Part shown: positions 55,280-64,000 of the stretch, in pieces | Layout: each line of letters opens with the position of its first letter | How positions within the stretch are numbered: the first letter of the stretch is position 1 | Source: Mangrovitalea sediminis | GTDB lineage: Bacteria > Pseudomonadota > Gammaproteobacteria > Pseudomonadales > Oleiphilaceae | Assembly (NCBI RefSeq): GCF_002514725.1 | Contig: NZ_NTLB01000005.1 | Span: 248,001-312,000, forward strand | Direction: 5' to 3' | DNA: 64,000 nucleotides | Notes under the pieces: generated by a model | Seen by the model: the letters and a program-made list of their open reading frames with translations, nothing else | The model's database searches: none | What the model was told of the DNA's origin: nothing | Position numbers and translations under genes: made by a program

Positions 55280-57280
55280 TCAGCTTTTTAACTCTATCAG
55301 ATCTTCAAAATAATCGAGTGCTTCCGGATTGGCCAGTGCGTCTTTGTTTTTAACCGGTTCTCCGTGGACGACATTGCGGACGGCAAGTTCGACAATCTTG
55401 CCGCTGATGGTTCGTGGGATGTCAGCGACCTGCAGAATTTTGGCCGGGACATGGCGGGGTGTCGTGTTCTCACGAATAACGCGCTTGATGCGCTCACGCA
55501 ATTCGTCGTCCAGCGTGAGTCCGTCCCTGAGTCGCACAAACAGAATCACCCGGGTGTCGTCTTTCCAATTCTGGCCGATCGCAATGGATTCCAGCACGGC
55601 TTCAATTTTCTCCACCTGCCGGTAGATTTCAGCGGTGCCGATACGCACGCCGCCGGGGTTGAGCGTTGCATCGGCACGGCCGTGAATAATGACCCCAGTC
55701 TGTGCCGGTGTCGTGTCGGTGGCCGGGTGCGGCCTGAGCTCGCCAAAGTCACCGTGGGCCCAGATACCCGGGAATCGTTCGAAATAGGCGCCCCGGAACT
55801 TGCTGCCGTCCGCATCGTTCCAAAAACCGAGCGGAATGGAGGGGAAGGGACTACGGCAGACCAATTCGCCTTTGCCGGTGGGCAGGGCGTTGCCGTCGTC
55901 ATCCAGAAAGGCGACATCCATCCCCAGCGCGAGGCACTGCAGCTCGCCCCGATACACCGGCAGGCTGGGATTGCCCAGTGCGAAACAGGCGACGATATCG
56001 GTGCCACCGGAAATACTGGAAAGACAGATGTCCTGCTTTACCTCCCGGTAGAGGTAGTCGAAGCTTTCGTGCGCAAGCGGACTGCCTGTGGAGAGGATCG
56101 CGTCAAGGGCGCTGAGATCGTAATCCCGGCCCGGACTGAGGTGGGCCTTGTCGCAGGCGGCATAGTACTTGGCGCCGCCGCCAAAGATGCGTACGCGCTC
56201 CTGAGCGGCTATTTCCCATAGGCGGGCCGGTCCGGGATGGAATGGCGATCCATCATAGAGCAGGAGTGTAGCCCCTTGTGCCAGGCCGGATACCAGCCAG
56301 TTCCACATCATCCAGCCACAGGTGGTGTAATAGAAAAATACGTCTCCGGAGCGGATGTCCACATGCAGGGAATGTTCCTTGATGTGTTGCAACAAGGTGC
56401 CGCCGACCCCGTGGATGATGCACTTGGGCACACCGGTCGTGCCGGAGGAGTACATGATGTAGAGCGGCGAATTGAAGGGAACCTGCTCGAAGTGGTCGTA
56501 GGGATCATGAGCCAGCGCGTCATCCCAGAGCGTTTGGCGGTCGCAGAGGGTGTCGGTGCTGTGACCGGACTGGTTATCGATCAGGATCAGCCGGGTCAGA
56601 TCCGGCAGCCGTTCGACGATATCCGAGACACGATGACAGGTATCCACTGACTTGCCGCCATACTGATAGCCGTTGATGGCGATCAGGATCTTGGGCTGAA
56701 TCTGGCCGAAGCGGTCAATCACACCATTGAGGCCGAAATCGGGTGAGCAGGAAGACCAGGTTCCACCGAGGCGTGCCGTGGCCAGCATACCTATCACGGC
56801 TTCCAGGCCGTTGGAAACGAAGCCGGCGACACGGTCGCCGACGCCGACGCCCTGATCTCGCAGAAAGCCAGCAAGCCGGGCACTGGCGTCCCTTAGTTCG
56901 GAGAACGTCATGGTTCGGCGACGGCCGTCTTCCCGGTGCTCGATAAGGGCGGGGGCGTCGTCATCGCCGCGAGCCAGCAGGTTCTCAGCAAAATTCAGTT
57001 GGGCACGGGGAAACCAGCGTACGGCGGCCATGTCTCCGGGATGCTCGAAGACGGGTCCGTCTCCGGGATTACCGATGACCTGATGAAAGCGCCAGATGCC
57101 CCGCCAAAATGAAGCGGGCTGTTCGACAGACCAGCGGTGCAACCCTTCATAACCTTCCGGCAGCTTGCCGTGGGTGGCCTGCAGAAAGTCGACGAACTGG
57201 GTCATATTGCTGGCGGCGATCCGCTCCGGACCCGGAATCCAGAGTGGTGCTTGCGATGGCGACGATACCTGTTGAGACAT
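55280..57280 (-). CDS. aacS: Acetoacetyl-CoA synthetase (acetoacetate--CoA ligase)
   Basis: 666 residues of the ANL superfamily. It converts acetoacetate, ATP and CoA to acetoacetyl-CoA. P-loop MYSSGTTGVPKCIIHGVGG, adenine motif SISGGTDIV, GVRIGTAEIYRQVEKIEAV, and the C-terminal catalytic Lys in IPRTISGKIVELAVRN are present. The N-terminal ACS-specific domain (FWRGIWRFHQVIGN) fits. It is 70 bp downstream of the HMG-CoA lyase gene, whose product acetoacetate it uses, completing leucine catabolism. Confidence 0.94.
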   Translation of the reverse strand: MSQQVSSPSQAPLWIPGPERIAASNMTQFVDFLQATHGKLPEGYEGLHRWSVEQPASFWRGIWRFHQVIGNPGDGPVFEHPGDMAAVRWFPRAQLNFAENLLARGDDDAPALIEHREDGRRRTMTFSELRDASARLAGFLRDQGVGVGDRVAGFVSNGLEAVIGMLATARLGGTWSSCSPDFGLNGVIDRFGQIQPKILIAINGYQYGGKSVDTCHRVSDIVERLPDLTRLILIDNQSGHSTDTLCDRQTLWDDALAHDPYDHFEQVPFNSPLYIMYSSGTTGVPKCIIHGVGGTLLQHIKEHSLHVDIRSGDVFFYYTTCGWMMWNWLVSGLAQGATLLLYDGSPFHPGPARLWEIAAQERVRIFGGGAKYYAACDKAHLSPGRDYDLSALDAILSTGSPLAHESFDYLYREVKQDICLSSISGGTDIVACFALGNPSLPVYRGELQCLALGMDVAFLDDDGNALPTGKGELVCRSPFPSIPLGFWNDADGSKFRGAYFERFPGIWAHGDFGELRPHPATDTTPAQTGVIIHGRADATLNPGGVRIGTAEIYRQVEKIEAVLESIAIGQNWKDDTRVILFVRLRDGLTLDDELRERIKRVIRENTTPRHVPAKILQVADIPRTISGKIVELAVRNVVHGEPVKNKDALANPEALDYFEDLIELKS

Positions 57281-57350
57281 GGTTTCCCCGACTGCTCACT
57301 GGAAGGCGCCTTTATCGCTCGTAGCGGAGGAAGGGCCTTCATCGGTTAGT

Positions 57351-58256
57351 TTATTGTTTTCGCGTCAATACCAGTGCCTTGCCGGCCTTGGACGGGTTTT
57401 CCCGTTGCAGGTGTCGGCAGATGCGATCCCCAAGGTCAGCGACGGCATCCAGGTCCACCCCGGTTCGGAATCCCTCTCCCTGGAATAAATAGAGTAGATC
57501 TTCCGTTGCAACATTGCCCGACGCACCTTTGGCGTAAGGGCAGCCACCGAGTCCGGCTACTGCGCTGTCGAAGATGCGGATATCCCGTTCCAGGGCTGCG
57601 TAAACGTTGGCGACGGCAGTGCCGCGCGTGTCATGACAATGCAACGCCAATTTGGGGGCAGGGCATAGCGGTAATACCGCGGCCAGCAGCGCGTGTATTT
57701 CACGGGGGCGGGCGACGCCGATGGTATCGCCAAGGGAGATTTCGTCCGAGCCGAGTTCCAGCAACTGCTCGACAACCGCCGCGACTTGCTCGGGCGCGAT
57801 GCGTCCTTCATAGGGACAGCCAACCACACAGGAGACGTAGGCGCGGATACGTTTTCCGGCAGCGCGTCCGCCTGCAACGACATCACGGAAACGGTCGATG
57901 CTTTCAGCGATAGTACAGTTGATATTGCGCTGGTTGAAGGTTTCGGAGGCGGCGGTAAAGATCGACAGGGTATCGACGTCTGAAGCCAGGGCCAATTCCA
58001 GTCCTTTCGCATTGGGCACCAGTACTTCGACTTCGAGTCCTTCCTTGCGCTCGATCCGGCGCAGCACCTCATCGGTACCGCTCATTTGCGGTACCCATTT
58101 GGGAGATACGAAGCTGCCGGCCTCAATGCGACGAAGTCCGGCATGGGATAGCGCATTAAACCAGTCCGCCCGCATTTCCGGGCTGACCGATTGTTTCTCG
58201 TTCTGGAGTCCGTCCCGCAGGCCGACCTCGACGATGGCAACGGCTTCAGGCGTCAT
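57351..58256 (-). CDS. liuE: Hydroxymethylglutaryl-CoA lyase
   Basis: 301 residues from ATG 58256 (MTPEAVAIVEVGLRDGLQNEKQ); the frame reaches 58313 but overlaps deeper into the upstream gene. It cleaves HMG-CoA to acetoacetate and acetyl-CoA. Catalytic signature VGLRDGLQNE and metal ligands are at the start, SCVVGCPYEGRI lies midway, HCHDTRGTA provides metal His, and GLGGCPYAKGASGNVATEDL carries the essential Cys. The start overlaps the end of liuD by 11 bp. Confidence 0.94.
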   Translation of the reverse strand: MTPEAVAIVEVGLRDGLQNEKQSVSPEMRADWFNALSHAGLRRIEAGSFVSPKWVPQMSGTDEVLRRIERKEGLEVEVLVPNAKGLELALASDVDTLSIFTAASETFNQRNINCTIAESIDRFRDVVAGGRAAGKRIRAYVSCVVGCPYEGRIAPEQVAAVVEQLLELGSDEISLGDTIGVARPREIHALLAAVLPLCPAPKLALHCHDTRGTAVANVYAALERDIRIFDSAVAGLGGCPYAKGASGNVATEDLLYLFQGEGFRTGVDLDAVADLGDRICRHLQRENPSKAGKALVLTRKQ

Positions 58257-60234
58257 CTTCCACCTCCGGTTCAAAGTCGAGCAGCGGCTCGGCGGCTTCC
58301 ACGGTCTGCCCAATGCTGCAGAGCAGGGCGGTGACCGTGCCGTCGACCGGTGCGCGGATGGTATGTTCCATCTTCATGGCTTCCATAATAACCAAAGCAG
58401 CGCCGGCACTCACGGTATCGCCTTCCTGGCACAAAACATCGGTGACCCGACCGTGCATGGGGGCATTAAGCGCACTCAGGTGATCGGTGTGTGCGGACTG
58501 GGCTTCCGGCTCGTTGATGGCAGCGTTCCAATTCTCGGCATCGGCGAACACGGTGAGGCGCCGGTCATGGCCAAGACAGGTCAGGCTGACCGAGCGGCCT
58601 GGCAACTGCACATGCCAGCTGTTGTTCCGCTGTTGCCAGCGCACCGCCAGAGTCTGCTCAGCAAGCTGAACCTGGGCACTGTCAGCGGAGAGGAGTCTGT
58701 ATGAGAAGACGCTTTCTGCGTCACCTATACGAACCTCGCAGGGTTGGAAATCCGGGCTGCCAAGTCGCCAGCCATCACCCGCCGACCAGGGGTCGTGTTG
58801 ATTGGCATCGCTGTGACGGGACAGATGCCAGGCCAGCCAGCTGAGTGCGAGCTTTTCTTCGGAGGACACCGCAGGCTGATGCAACTGCTCCTGGTGTTTC
58901 TCGATGAAATTGGTCGCCAACTCCGCACCCAAGAAGTCAGGGTGCAGTAATACACGATGTAAAAACGCGGTGTTCAGGGTGACGCCGCGGGCGCGATACT
59001 GCGTCACCGCTTCCGCCAAGCGGCGAATGGCGGAAGTACGGTCTTCGCCCCAGGCGATGACCTTGGCCAGCATGGGGTCGTACCAGGCTGTAATCGCCTG
59101 CCCCTGGGTGACGCCGGAATCGACGCGAACGTGGGGCAGACCTACAGGCTCCTGCAGGTACTCCAATTGGCCGGTCATCGGCAGGAAGCCATTGTCCGGG
59201 TCCTCGGCGTAAATACGCACTTCCACCGCATGGCCTTTGGGTGCCAGCTCATCCTGCGTCCAGGGGAGCGTTTCGCCGGCGGCTACCCGCAACTGCCATT
59301 CGACCAGGTCGAGGCCGCTGACCAGCTCCGTTACCGGATGTTCGACCTGCAGGCGGGTGTTCATTTCCATGAAATAGAAATCGTCGCCCTCAACCAGGAA
59401 CTCTACCGTGCCGGCACCGACGTAGCCGATGGATTCCCCGCAACGAACGGCGGCTTCGCCCATACGGGTGCGCAACTCGCTGGAGAGGCCAGGGGCCGGC
59501 GCTTCCTCGATGACCTTTTGGTGACGGCGCTGCACAGAGCAATCCCGGTCGAACAGGTAAACGCCTTTGCCGTGGGTGTCGAACAGGATCTGTACTTCGA
59601 CGTGACGAGGCTTCTCCAGGTAGCGTTCGATCAGCAACTTGGGGTCACCAAAGGAGGATTGGGCTTCCCGCTGGGCCGCGCCGAGGTTGTCGCGCAGCTC
59701 GGATTCGTCGCGGACGACCCGCATACCCTTGCCGCCGCCGCCCGCGCTCGCCTTGATCAGCAACGGGTAGCCGACGCGGCTGGCTTCGCGCTCAAGCAGA
59801 TCGAGGTCCTGATCATCTCCGTGATAACCGGGCACCAGGGGAACGCCCGCCTTTTCCATCAGTGCCTTGGCAGCGCTTTTAGAACCCATGGCGGCAATGG
59901 AGTCGGCCGAAGGGCCGACGAAACGGATACCGGCGTTTTCCAGGCGGCGGGCGAAATCGGTGTTCTCGGAAAGAAAACCGTAACCAGGGTGCACGGCGTC
60001 TGCGCCGGATTGGGTGGCGGCGTGAAGCAGCTTGTCGACATTCAGGTAGCTGTCGCGAGCCATGGCCGGGCCGATGGGCAAGGCGATATCGGCAGCCTGT
60101 ACGAAGGGTGCCCCGGCGTCTGCTTCGGAATAGACGGCCACACAGCGAATACCCATTCGCTGGGCGGTGCGCATCACACGAAGGGCGATCTCACCCCGGT
60201 TGGCGATCAGCAGGGTCTTGATGGGATGCGTCAT
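58246..60234 (-). CDS. liuD: Methylcrotonyl-CoA carboxylase, biotin-carboxylase/BCCP subunit
   Basis: 662 residues. N-terminal biotin carboxylase (ANRGEIALRVMRTAQRMGI; ATP-grasp loop KASAGGGGKGMR; EMNTRLQVEHPVTE), a linker, and a C-terminal biotinyl domain with the biotinylated Lys in VIMEAMKMEHTIRAP. It carboxylates biotin and, with LiuB, converts 3-methylcrotonyl-CoA to 3-methylglutaconyl-CoA. It starts 3 bp after liuC and overlaps liuE. Confidence 0.95.
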   Translation of the reverse strand: MTHPIKTLLIANRGEIALRVMRTAQRMGIRCVAVYSEADAGAPFVQAADIALPIGPAMARDSYLNVDKLLHAATQSGADAVHPGYGFLSENTDFARRLENAGIRFVGPSADSIAAMGSKSAAKALMEKAGVPLVPGYHGDDQDLDLLEREASRVGYPLLIKASAGGGGKGMRVVRDESELRDNLGAAQREAQSSFGDPKLLIERYLEKPRHVEVQILFDTHGKGVYLFDRDCSVQRRHQKVIEEAPAPGLSSELRTRMGEAAVRCGESIGYVGAGTVEFLVEGDDFYFMEMNTRLQVEHPVTELVSGLDLVEWQLRVAAGETLPWTQDELAPKGHAVEVRIYAEDPDNGFLPMTGQLEYLQEPVGLPHVRVDSGVTQGQAITAWYDPMLAKVIAWGEDRTSAIRRLAEAVTQYRARGVTLNTAFLHRVLLHPDFLGAELATNFIEKHQEQLHQPAVSSEEKLALSWLAWHLSRHSDANQHDPWSAGDGWRLGSPDFQPCEVRIGDAESVFSYRLLSADSAQVQLAEQTLAVRWQQRNNSWHVQLPGRSVSLTCLGHDRRLTVFADAENWNAAINEPEAQSAHTDHLSALNAPMHGRVTDVLCQEGDTVSAGAALVIMEAMKMEHTIRAPVDGTVTALLCSIGQTVEAAEPLLDFEPEVEDDA

Positions 60235-60237
60235 GAT

Positions 60238-61044
60238 TCAGTGATCCTCCTGCGTGGCCGCATGCCAGGCCGGTGCGCGTTTTTCGAAGAAAGCGGTCAG
60301 ACCTTCCTGTCCTTCACTGCCGGTACGCAGTCGGGCGATCAGTTGGGTCGTATAGTCCTGCAAATCGTCGTCCGGTTGGCGACTGTACGCTGTTTCGATC
60401 AGCGTCTTGCAGGCGGCGAGGGCTGTGGGGCCATTGCGGGTGATGCGTGCGGCGAGTTCCTGGACCGTGTTGTCCAGCGATTCCGCGTCCACCACTTCGT
60501 GGACCAGGCCCAGGTTCAGGGCTTTGCTCGCAGGGATCTCCTCGGTGGTCAGGAAATAACGACGAGCCTGCCGTGCACCGAGTGCGCGCAGCACATAGGG
60601 GCTGATAACGGCCGGGGCAAGACCCAGACGGGCTTCACTCAGGCAAAAACGGGTGTCGTCGCTGGCGACAGCGATATCGCAGCAGGAAACCAGACCCACA
60701 GCCCCACCGTAAACGGCGCCCTGGACCCGGGCAATCGTCGGCTTGGCCAGTTGATCCAGCGTCGACATCAGTCCTGCGAGCTTATGAGCGTCTCGCAGGT
60801 TGTCCTCCTGGGACCATTGCGCAGAGTCGCGCATCCAGTTGAGATCGGCGCCGGCAGAAAAGTGCTTGCCGGCGGCGGCAAGCACGACGACACGGACCTC
60901 CGGTTTGGCGGCGGCCTCCTGCAGCGCTTCGGTCAGGCTGCGGATGATATCGGCATCGAAGGCATTTCGACGTTCGGGCCGGTTCAGGGTGACCGTGGCG
61001 ATCCCCTGCGGGTTGACGGTACTGATAACTGTCGCTTCGCTCAT
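60238..61044 (-). CDS. liuC: 3-methylglutaconyl-CoA hydratase
   Basis: 268 residues, crotonase fold. TLNRPERRNAFDADIIRSL at the start, oxyanion-hole AAGKHFSAGADLNWM and GAVYGGAVGLVSCCDIAVAS in the centre with the catalytic-acid region SEARLGLAPAVISPYV. It hydrates 3-methylglutaconyl-CoA to HMG-CoA. It lies 12 bp after liuB. Assignment as liuC rests on the operon as well as on sequence. Confidence 0.92.
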   Translation of the reverse strand: MSEATVISTVNPQGIATVTLNRPERRNAFDADIIRSLTEALQEAAAKPEVRVVVLAAAGKHFSAGADLNWMRDSAQWSQEDNLRDAHKLAGLMSTLDQLAKPTIARVQGAVYGGAVGLVSCCDIAVASDDTRFCLSEARLGLAPAVISPYVLRALGARQARRYFLTTEEIPASKALNLGLVHEVVDAESLDNTVQELAARITRNGPTALAACKTLIETAYSRQPDDDLQDYTTQLIARLRTGSEGQEGLTAFFEKRAPAWHAATQEDH

Positions 61045-61056
61045 GATCTTCGATCC

Positions 61057-62661
61057 TTACATCCGGAAAACGCCAAACTGGGTGGCTTCGGCAGGGGCGT
61101 TACGTGCTGCCGAGAGCGCAAGGGACAGCACCCGGCGGGTATCGGCCGGATCGATGATGCCGTCATCCCAGAGTCGGGCGCTGGCATAATAGGGGTTTGA
61201 CTGCGCTTCAAACTGATCGACGATGGGTTGTTTGAACGCCTGTTCGTCCTCCACTGGCCAATCGACCCCTTTACGCTTGAGACCGGCGCGGCGGACGTCT
61301 GCAAGCACGCCCGCAGCCTGTTCTCCGCCCATGACGGCAATCCGGGCGTTAGGCCACATCCACATAAAGCGCGGTCGATAGGCCCGTCCGCACATGCCGT
61401 AGTTGCCAGCGCCGAAGCTGCCGCCGATGACAACGGTGAATTTGGGGACTCGGGCACAGGCGACGGCCATGACCATCTTGGCGCCGTTCTTGGCGATCCC
61501 TTCATGTTCGGCCTTTTTGCCGACCATGAAGCCGGTGATGTTCTGCAGGAACACCAGCGCAATGTTGCGTTGGCTGCACAGTTCGATGAAATGGGCGCCT
61601 TTGAGGGCCGATTCCGAAAACAGGATGCCGTTGTTCGCGACGATACCGACAGGCATGCCACTGATGGCGGCAAAACCGCAGACCAGGGTGGTACCGTATC
61701 CTGCCTTGAACTCATCGAAGTCCGAGTCGTCGACCAGGCGGGCGATGACTTCGTGGACGTCATAAGGCGTGCGCAGCTCCTTGGGTACCACGCCATGCAA
61801 TTCGGCGGGTGAATAGCGGGGCTCGCGGGCACCGGCAGGGACCGGCTCGGCTTTCTGGTGGTTGAGCCGTGCAACACAGGCGCGGGCGCGCTCCAGGGCC
61901 TCTGCTTCAGTATGTGCGTAATGGTCGGCGACGCCCGAAATGCGGGTATGGACATCGCCCCCCCCCAATTCCTCGGCAGAGACTTCTTCTCCCGTGGCGG
62001 CTTTGACCAGGGGCGGGCCGGCGAGGAAGATCGAGCTTTGCTCCCGTACCATGATGCTCTCGTCGGCCATGGCAGGAACATAGGCGCCCCCGGCGGTACA
62101 GAGGCCCAGTACGACCGCGATTTGCGGTATGCCTTTGGCGGACATCGTGGCCTGACGGTAGAAAATGTGGCCGAAATGCTCGTGGTCGGGGAACACCTCG
62201 TCCTGCTGGGGCAGGTTGGCGCCACCGGAATCCACCAGATAGATGCAGGGTAAGCGGTTTTCCTCGGCAATGGTCTGGGCGCGAATGTGCTTCTTGACGG
62301 TAAGGGGGTAATAGGTGCCCCCCTTAACGGTGGAGTCGTTTGCCACAATCATGCATTCAACGCCGGAAACGCGTCCGATGCCGGCAATCACGCCAGCGCC
62401 GGGGATGTCCTCGTCATAGACCTCGTGTGCCGCCAGGGGGGCCACTTCGAGGAACGGGGAGCCGGGATCGAGAAGGCGATTGATGCGCTCGCGAGGCAAC
62501 AGCTTGCCTCGTGAGCGATGGCGGGCCTGCGCGACTTCACCGCCACCCAGATAGACATGGTCCATCCGGGCTTGCAGATCGGTCACCAGCGCCTGCATGT
62601 GCGCCTGTCGTTCCTGGAACTCTGCGGACTGGGTCTGGATCTTACTCTGCAGTATCGCCAT
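61057..62661 (-). CDS. liuB: Methylcrotonyl-CoA carboxylase, carboxyltransferase subunit
   Basis: 534 residues. Carboxyltransferase crotonase-like halves: [42 protein letters not shown], then [30 protein letters not shown] and [18 protein letters not shown], which form the acyl-CoA and biotin sites. It transfers the carboxyl from LiuD biotin to methylcrotonyl-CoA. It is 8 bp downstream of liuA. Confidence 0.95.
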   Translation of the reverse strand: MAILQSKIQTQSAEFQERQAHMQALVTDLQARMDHVYLGGGEVAQARHRSRGKLLPRERINRLLDPGSPFLEVAPLAAHEVYDEDIPGAGVIAGIGRVSGVECMIVANDSTVKGGTYYPLTVKKHIRAQTIAEENRLPCIYLVDSGGANLPQQDEVFPDHEHFGHIFYRQATMSAKGIPQIAVVLGLCTAGGAYVPAMADESIMVREQSSIFLAGPPLVKAATGEEVSAEELGGGDVHTRISGVADHYAHTEAEALERARACVARLNHQKAEPVPAGAREPRYSPAELHGVVPKELRTPYDVHEVIARLVDDSDFDEFKAGYGTTLVCGFAAISGMPVGIVANNGILFSESALKGAHFIELCSQRNIALVFLQNITGFMVGKKAEHEGIAKNGAKMVMAVACARVPKFTVVIGGSFGAGNYGMCGRAYRPRFMWMWPNARIAVMGGEQAAGVLADVRRAGLKRKGVDWPVEDEQAFKQPIVDQFEAQSNPYYASARLWDDGIIDPADTRRVLSLALSAARNAPAEATQFGVFRM

Positions 62662-62669
62662 GACGTGCC

Positions 62670-63839
62670 TCAGTGGGTTTCCTTGAACAGTTCGCGCCCG
62701 ATCAGCATGCGACGGATCTCCTGGGTGCCAGCGCCGATTTCATAGAGCTTGGCGTCGCGCAGCAGGCGTCCGGTGGAGTATTCGTTGGTGTAACCGTTGC
62801 CGCCCAGGATCTGGATGGCTTCCAGTGCCATGCGGGTGGCCCGTTCGGAACAGTAGAGGATGACGCCGGCGGCATCCTTGCGGGTGGCTTCTCCGCGATC
62901 GCAGGATTGGGCAACCGCGTAGAGGTAGGCGCGGCAGGCGTTGAGCTCCGTGTACATGTCGGCGAGTTTGCCCTGAATCAGCTGGAATTCGCCAATGGAC
63001 TGACCGAATTGTTTGCGTTCGTGGACATAGGGCACGACGACATCCAGACAAGCCTGCATGATGCCCGTGGGACCGCCTGAGAGAACGACACGCTCATAGT
63101 CCAGGCCGGACATCAGAACCCGCACGCCCTGGTTTTCACCACCAAGGATGTTTTCTTCGGGGACTTCCACGTCTTCGAAGATCAACTCACAGGTGTTGGA
63201 GCCGCGCATACCGAGTTTGTCGAGTTTCGGTCCGCGTGAGAAGCCTTTCGAGTCACGCTCGACAATGAACGCCGTAATACCGTGGGGTCCCTTGCTGGTA
63301 TCGGTCTTGGCGTAAATGACATAGGTGTCGGCGTCAGGACCGTTGGTGATCCACATCTTATTGCCGTTGAGGACAAAACGGTCGCCCTTACGGTCCGCGC
63401 GAAGCTTCATGGAAACGACGTCAGAACCGGCGTTGGGCTCGCTCATGGCGAGGGCGCCAATATGTTCACCACTGACCAGCTTAGGCAGGTAGCGGGCACG
63501 CTGTTCGTCGTTGCCATTGCGGAAAATCTGGTTAACGCATAGGTTGGAGTGGGCGCCATAGCTGAGACCAATGGAGGCGGAGGCCCGGCTGACCTCTTCC
63601 ATTGCGATAACGTGCGCAAGGTAACCCATGTCACTACCGCCATATTCCTCGCTGACCGTCATGCCCAGCAGGCCCATGGCACCGAACTGCGGCCAGAGTT
63701 CGTTGGGGAACTGGTTGTCGCGGTCCACCTGGGCGGCGATCGGCGCGATTTCCTTGTTGACGAAGGCGCTGACTTGATCGCGGAGCATGTCGGCGGTTTC
63801 GCCGAGGCCGAAGTTGAAGAGGGAGTACTGTGCTGCCAT
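62670..63839 (-). CDS. liuA: Isovaleryl-CoA dehydrogenase
   Basis: 389 residues from ATG 63839 ([22 protein letters not shown]), with GAGGA 9 bp upstream; ATG 63848 lies too near that site. Acyl-CoA dehydrogenase family: [38 protein letters not shown] and the catalytic Glu in [17 protein letters not shown], the position typical of isovaleryl-CoA enzymes. It oxidises isovaleryl-CoA to 3-methylcrotonyl-CoA and passes electrons to EtfAB. It is the first gene of the visible liuABCDE operon. Confidence 0.94.
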   Translation of the reverse strand: MAAQYSLFNFGLGETADMLRDQVSAFVNKEIAPIAAQVDRDNQFPNELWPQFGAMGLLGMTVSEEYGGSDMGYLAHVIAMEEVSRASASIGLSYGAHSNLCVNQIFRNGNDEQRARYLPKLVSGEHIGALAMSEPNAGSDVVSMKLRADRKGDRFVLNGNKMWITNGPDADTYVIYAKTDTSKGPHGITAFIVERDSKGFSRGPKLDKLGMRGSNTCELIFEDVEVPEENILGGENQGVRVLMSGLDYERVVLSGGPTGIMQACLDVVVPYVHERKQFGQSIGEFQLIQGKLADMYTELNACRAYLYAVAQSCDRGEATRKDAAGVILYCSERATRMALEAIQILGGNGYTNEYSTGRLLRDAKLYEIGAGTQEIRRMLIGRELFKETH

Positions 63840-63931
63840 GGATTTCATTCCTCTGCTGCGGGTTCTTTTACGCGGGGCTACCGCATTCTGGATCCTGTCG
63901 TTCGAAACCATTTCGGCTCGAAAACCAGTTG

Positions 63932-63947
63932 CCGTTTACGTAAACGG
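63932..63947. promoter_or_regulatory. LiuR-like palindromic operator upstream of liuA
   Basis: CCGTTTACGTAAACGG is a perfect 16-bp palindrome 93 bp before the liuA start. MerR-family LiuR sites in gammaproteobacteria are of the TTTACGTAAA type, so this is the best operator for leucine-responsive control. The regulator gene is probably just beyond the window. Confidence 0.65.
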
Positions 63948-64000
63948 GACTGCTGTGTAGCAAGAAAGCTGTGATGCCCCTGGCGTTATGAGGCATCACA

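Noticed and set aside
59131-61200. 689-residue plus-strand open frame
   Set aside because: It is antisense to liuD and liuC, which have full family motifs; long antisense frames are common in GC-rich genes.
61041-62348. 435-residue minus-strand open frame
   Set aside because: Out-of-frame shadow of liuB, very rich in Ser, Pro and Arg.

Overview
The window reads as chromosome of a free-living, probably marine or halophilic gammaproteobacterium. This rests on a PEP-CTERM/exosortase-type exopolysaccharide (EPS) regulatory trio (PrsK, PrsR, PrsT), a liu leucine-degradation operon next to acetoacetyl-CoA synthetase, etfBA divergent from etfD, a phasin, SixA, GpsA, and a photoactive yellow protein (PYP) very close to that of Halorhodospira. 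Genus cannot be fixed from this sequence alone; a Marinobacter-like relative is a reasonable guess. No tRNA, rRNA, CRISPR array, prophage or transposase gene was seen.

Layout. 1-24.5 kb is a surface-polysaccharide region: a truncated flippase, two sugar-nucleotide genes (wecB, wecC, making UDP-ManNAcA), three glycosyltransferases, a secreted protein, a CapK-like adenylating enzyme, an asparagine-synthase-like protein, a hexapeptide acyltransferase, a large YetA/rhamnogalacturonan-lyase-like protein and a second flippase. After these come prsT, prsR, prsK and a pair made of a nucleotide-sugar epimerase and a lysophospholipid acyltransferase. The left 9 kb is visibly A+T-richer than the rest. 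25-31.4 kb is the accessory part: PYP with its dedicated 4-coumarate ligase, then a groES-groEL pair and a divergent unknown gene. That groESL cassette is bracketed by two perfect 285-bp inverted copies of one repeat element. 31.5-41.6 kb has phasin, TetR, exonuclease III and an eight-gene membrane-lipid operon (desaturase, NTF2-like, SDR, flavoprotein, DUF1365, Cfa-like methyltransferase, DUF2878, secreted protein). 41.7-49.5 kb is housekeeping and signalling: HD hydrolase, a response-regulator/PP2C phosphatase with a STAS partner, gpsA, sixA, aminotransferase V, DUF1285, FKBP. 49.6-64 kb is catabolic: ETF-ubiquinone oxidoreductase, ETF, methyltransferase, peroxiredoxin, acetoacetyl-CoA synthetase and liuEDCBA.

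How the parts work together. The liu operon degrades leucine to acetoacetate and acetyl-CoA; AacS activates the acetoacetate; isovaleryl-CoA dehydrogenase passes electrons to EtfAB and then EtfD. A 20-bp palindrome resembling a PsrA site lies between etfD and etfBA, and a 16-bp LiuR-like palindrome lies upstream of liuA.

The most unusual part is 26.2-30.3 kb. The repeat element has imperfect terminal inverted repeats, carries an inverted pair of GTAG-type REP sequences, and both copies sit in the T-tract of an intrinsic terminator; the left copy is flanked by an 8-bp direct repeat. Between the copies, groESL (whose GroEL lacks the GGM tail) and an unrecognised gene are divergently transcribed from two sigma-32-like promoters of matching architecture. 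The segment could invert or move as a unit.
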